Both the position numbers and the translations under genes were made by a program. Of a stretch of 14,831 nt of DNA, positions 12,705 to 14,831 are shown piece after piece. The notes beneath the pieces are model-generated. The model saw only the letters and a program-made list of their open reading frames with translations. It searched no databases and was not told the DNA's origin. Each line of letters begins with the position of its first letter. The first letter of the stretch is position 1. Origin of the DNA: G001797105 sp964528155 (lineage in GTDB: Bacteria > Chloroflexota > Anaerolineae > Anaerolineales > E44-bin32); the NCBI GenBank assembly GCA_964528155.1, contig CAZGRL010000086.1, positions 1 to 14,831 on the forward strand, in the 5' to 3' direction.

Positions 12705-14540
12705 ATGGCAGGACACAAGAAGGCAGAAAGTACTCGAAGTGAAAGGGAGGTGCGCGTGATGCGTGACCTCAACACTGTTCTAGGAGTATTACGAGATCGG
12801 GGCGAGCGAAGGCTCCCTCTCGAGAGAGTTCATCGGTTACTCTACAACCCGGAGCTCTTTTGCCAGGCCTACGGAAACATCTATGGAAAGCAAGGGTCCA
12901 TGACGCCGGGGGCTGATCCGCACGACACCGTGGACGGGATGTCCCTCCGGAAAATCGAAAGGATCATCAAGCAGCTGCGAGATGGCACCTTCCGATGGAA
13001 ACCAGTCCGACGAGCCTACATACCCAAGAGCAACGGCAAGAAGCGGCCGCTGGGCGTTCCGGGATGGACAGACAAACTGGTCCAAGAAGCGATGCGGATC
13101 GTGCTTGAGGCGTACTACGAACCTCAGTTCAGCGAGTGCTCCCACGGGTTCCGACCCCACAGAGGCTGCCATACCGCTCTCGAAGCGATACGGCTTGGCT
13201 TCAAGGGGACAACCTGGTTCATAGAGGGCGATATCGAAGGATGCTTCGATAACATCGATCACGATATCCTGCTGCGGATTGTCGCTCAGGATATTCACGA
13301 CGAGCGCTTCGTCGGGTTGATCGGGGGACTCCTTCGCGCCGGATACGTGGAGAACTGGCGGCATCACGCAACCTACAGTGGCACCCCACAAGGTGGCGTG
13401 CTCAGTCCGCTACTGTCCAATATCTTCCTCCATCAACTGGATGAATTCGTGGAAGGTACGCTGCTGCCAGCCCACAATCGCGGAAAACACCGGCATCGCA
13501 ACAAGGAATGGGGGAGGATCCAGGCCCAAAGCCTGAGGGCTCTGAAGAAGGGCGAGATCGAGAGAGGGAAGGAACTGCGCATGCCGTATCGGAACATGCC
13601 CTCACAAGACCCTTTCGACCCGGACTTTCGGCGCCTATCCTACGTTCGCTACGCCGATGATTTCCTGCTCGGTTTCGCTGGGCCCAAATCCGAGGCAAGG
13701 GGCATCAGGAGTCAACTCACTGATTTCCTGTCATCTATCGGATTAAAGCTGTCGCTCGAGAAAACCAAGATCACCCATGCCCGGTCTGACAAAGCCCTGT
13801 TCCTGGGTTACGAAATCGGGACTGGGGCAAATGACGCCCGGCGGACCAGGATGGTCAACGGCCATTCCCGCAGGAGCGTCAATGGAGTGATCTGGTTCGG
13901 GGTGCCTCGCAATGTGATCACTCAAGCCATGCGCAAGCACACCAAGAGGGGCAAGCCGATCCATCGGGCTCAGCTCCTACCAAGCAGCCCTTACACGATC
14001 GTAGCCGATTATCAATCGGAATATCGTGGTCTGGCCCAGTACTACGCGTTGGCGCACAATCGCAGCAGGGCATTCCCGCGCCTCAGATATGTCATGACGA
14101 AGTCGCTTGGAAAAACGCTCGCGGCCAAGCTTGGCATGTCCTCGGCTCAGGTGTTTCGTAGGTTCTCCGCCGTCGCCAGAATAGACGGCAAGCCGTACAA
14201 AGTGCTCCAGGTGGTTGTTCCAAGGAAGGGAAAGAAAGACCTTGTGGCAACCTGGGGAGGCATCTCCTTGAAACGGGTCACGAGAACCCCAATCAAGGAT
14301 GAAGTCTTCCACACATGGTCTGGCAGAACGGAATTGTTGGAGCGATTGCTCGCTGACACCTGTGAAGTTTGCGGCTCACAGGAGAGCGTCGAAGTCCACC
14401 ATATCCGAGCTCTGAAAGACCTGAACAAACCCGGGAAACGGGAAAAGTCCAAGGTGGCCTGGAAGATGGCGGCCCGGCAGCGCAAGACATTTGTCGTCTG
14501 CCAAAGCTGCCATCAACTGATCCACCAAGGGCAACTCTAA
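12705..14540 (+). CDS. ltrA: Group II intron reverse transcriptase/maturase with HNH endonuclease
   Basis: A 611-residue intron-encoded protein. RT motifs: RRAYIPKSNGKKRPLGVPGWTDKLVQ (about 104-129), EPQFSECSHGFRPHRGCH, IEGDIEGCFDNIDHD, GTPQGGVLSPLLSNI and the active site YADD (316-319), then LKLSLEKTKITH and FLGYEI. The maturase (X) region follows, and the C terminus has an HNH domain with C553/C556, HHI (565-567) and C599/C602-H603. All catalytic residues look intact. It should aid splicing of its own intron and copy it into target DNA, with HNH nicking the second strand. The ATG at 12705 is taken; an ATG at 12759 preceded by GGGAGG (12744-12749) is a strong alternative that would remove 18 residues. 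Confidence 0.95.
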   Translation: MAGHKKAESTRSEREVRVMRDLNTVLGVLRDRGERRLPLERVHRLLYNPELFCQAYGNIYGKQGSMTPGADPHDTVDGMSLRKIERIIKQLRDGTFRWKPVRRAYIPKSNGKKRPLGVPGWTDKLVQEAMRIVLEAYYEPQFSECSHGFRPHRGCHTALEAIRLGFKGTTWFIEGDIEGCFDNIDHDILLRIVAQDIHDERFVGLIGGLLRAGYVENWRHHATYSGTPQGGVLSPLLSNIFLHQLDEFVEGTLLPAHNRGKHRHRNKEWGRIQAQSLRALKKGEIERGKELRMPYRNMPSQDPFDPDFRRLSYVRYADDFLLGFAGPKSEARGIRSQLTDFLSSIGLKLSLEKTKITHARSDKALFLGYEIGTGANDARRTRMVNGHSRRSVNGVIWFGVPRNVITQAMRKHTKRGKPIHRAQLLPSSPYTIVADYQSEYRGLAQYYALAHNRSRAFPRLRYVMTKSLGKTLAAKLGMSSAQVFRRFSAVARIDGKPYKVLQVVVPRKGKKDLVATWGGISLKRVTRTPIKDEVFHTWSGRTELLERLLADTCEVCGSQESVEVHHIRALKDLNKPGKREKSKVAWKMAARQRKTFVVCQSCHQLIHQGQL

Positions 14541-14561
14541 TCTGCCTTGTGTTCTGCTAGC

Positions 14562-14595
14562 GAGCCGGATGCGGTGAAAGCCGCACGTCCGGTTC
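14562..14595 (+). ncRNA. Group II intron domain V
   Basis: This 34-base hairpin has the catalytic AGC triad in GAGCCGG at its base, pairing with CCGGTTC, an internal bulge, and an upper stem GCGGT-GAAA-GCCGC with a GNRA tetraloop. It is the most conserved part of group II ribozymes. Domain VI must lie in the following 50 bases before the 3' splice site; its branch-point A was not assigned. Confidence 0.93.
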
Positions 14596-14645
14596 TGGGA
14601 GGGGTGGTTGGAAAAGGGCCCATAACGAGGCACCTCGCCGGCCAT

Positions 14646-14831
14646 CTACTCCACCAAGGCCTCCGGTTCGGTCATGAACATGCTCCTGGAGGCCTACGAG
14701 GAGCATACCCTCTCCGAGCCGGATGGGACGCACCGTCTCCCCCTGCTCCTCGGGATCGCCGCCAGCAATGAGCTCGTCAACGCGACCCCACAGAACGCGG
14801 CCTGGGACCGCATCCTGTTGCGCAAGGAGGT
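14646..14831 (+). CDS. MoxR/RavA-type AAA+ ATPase, 3' exon (runs past the window end)
   Basis: The first base completes the Phe codon begun at 12096-12097. The frame then reads YSTKASGSVMNMLLEAYEEH and a later segment PLLLGIAASNELVNATPQNA, followed by WDRILLRKE at the window end. In AAA+ ATPases of this type the region after Walker B includes helices facing the next subunit and the sensor 1 strand; IAASNEL matches sensor 1 with its Asn. The Arg of WDRILLR resembles the DRF(L) arginine-finger region of MoxR proteins. Sensor 2 and the lid lie outside the window. Confidence 0.82.

Larger units (their letters stand above)
12098..14645 (+). mobile_element. Full-length group II intron inserted in the AAA+ ATPase gene
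   Basis: The 2548-base intron begins with GTGCG (consensus GUGYG) and ends in AT (consensus AY). The ribozyme domains I-III occupy roughly 12098-12700, the maturase frame sits in domain IV, and domain V is at 14562-14595. In domain I a loop closed by CCATGG arms (12367-12372 and 12384-12389) shows AACAGT (12377-12382), the exact complement of ACTGTT (12092-12097) at the end of the 5' exon: an EBS1/IBS1 pair. Excision joins GAACTGTT to CTACTCC and keeps the host frame. The intron is in sense with the gene, so splicing could preserve function. I did not define EBS2 or the structural class; the HNH domain excludes the endonuclease-less classes such as typical IIC. Confidence 0.92.

Noticed and set aside
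1..14831. CRISPR array, tRNA or rRNA genes, att sites
   Set aside because: I saw no regularly spaced repeats, no cloverleaf with a TTCAAAT-type arm, and no rRNA-like sequence on either strand; no direct repeats that would mark element ends were found by eye.

Overview
The window is 14.8 kb of high-GC bacterial DNA with Shine-Dalgarno-led genes, ATGA/GTGA gene overlaps and frequent GTG/TTG starts. Nothing in it identifies the organism. The density of toxin-antitoxin (TA) genes and the small nucleotidyltransferase-associated proteins resemble accessory regions of uncultured soil, subsurface or thermophilic bacteria, but that is only an impression.

Left end (1-2632): two minus-strand genes, a small secreted cysteine-containing protein (545-940) and an OmpR-type DNA-binding protein with a degenerate receiver domain (1327-2088). 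They are surrounded by fairly long stretches without convincing genes.

Middle and right (2633-14831): everything is on the plus strand. Three larger genes form the scaffold: a compact UvrD/Rep-type helicase (2633-4531), a DnaG-like CHC2/Toprim primase (8099-9337) and a MoxR/RavA-type AAA+ ATPase (11628 to beyond the window end). The spaces between them hold TA-type genes: an intact Phd/VapC pair (4680-5353), a lone Phd (5421-5702), an AbrB/MazE-like gene with an in-frame TGA (5775-6047), a small protein plus AbiEii-like nucleotidyltransferase (6051-6651), an 84-residue small protein (6722-6976), a Phd with a VapC frameshifted by a 7-bp tandem duplication (7305-8021), a HEPN/MNT pair (9356-10059), and a Phd with a FitB-like VapC interrupted by TAG (10859-11538). 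In both broken Phd/VapC modules the antitoxin is intact and the toxin is dead, the pattern expected when toxins are lost and antitoxins are tolerated.

Right end: the AAA+ ATPase gene is split by a full-length group II intron (12098-14645) encoding a reverse transcriptase/maturase with an HNH endonuclease domain (12705-14540). The intron sits just after the Walker B codons in the sense orientation. Its ends (GTGCG ... AT), a domain V, and a 6-bp EBS1/IBS1 pairing can all be read. Precise excision restores an uninterrupted AAA+ reading frame. The ATPase gene runs off the window.

The helicase, primase and AAA+ ATPase could be remnants of one replication, mobile-element or defence locus into which TA modules and an intron were inserted. 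That link is inference from shared strand and order only.
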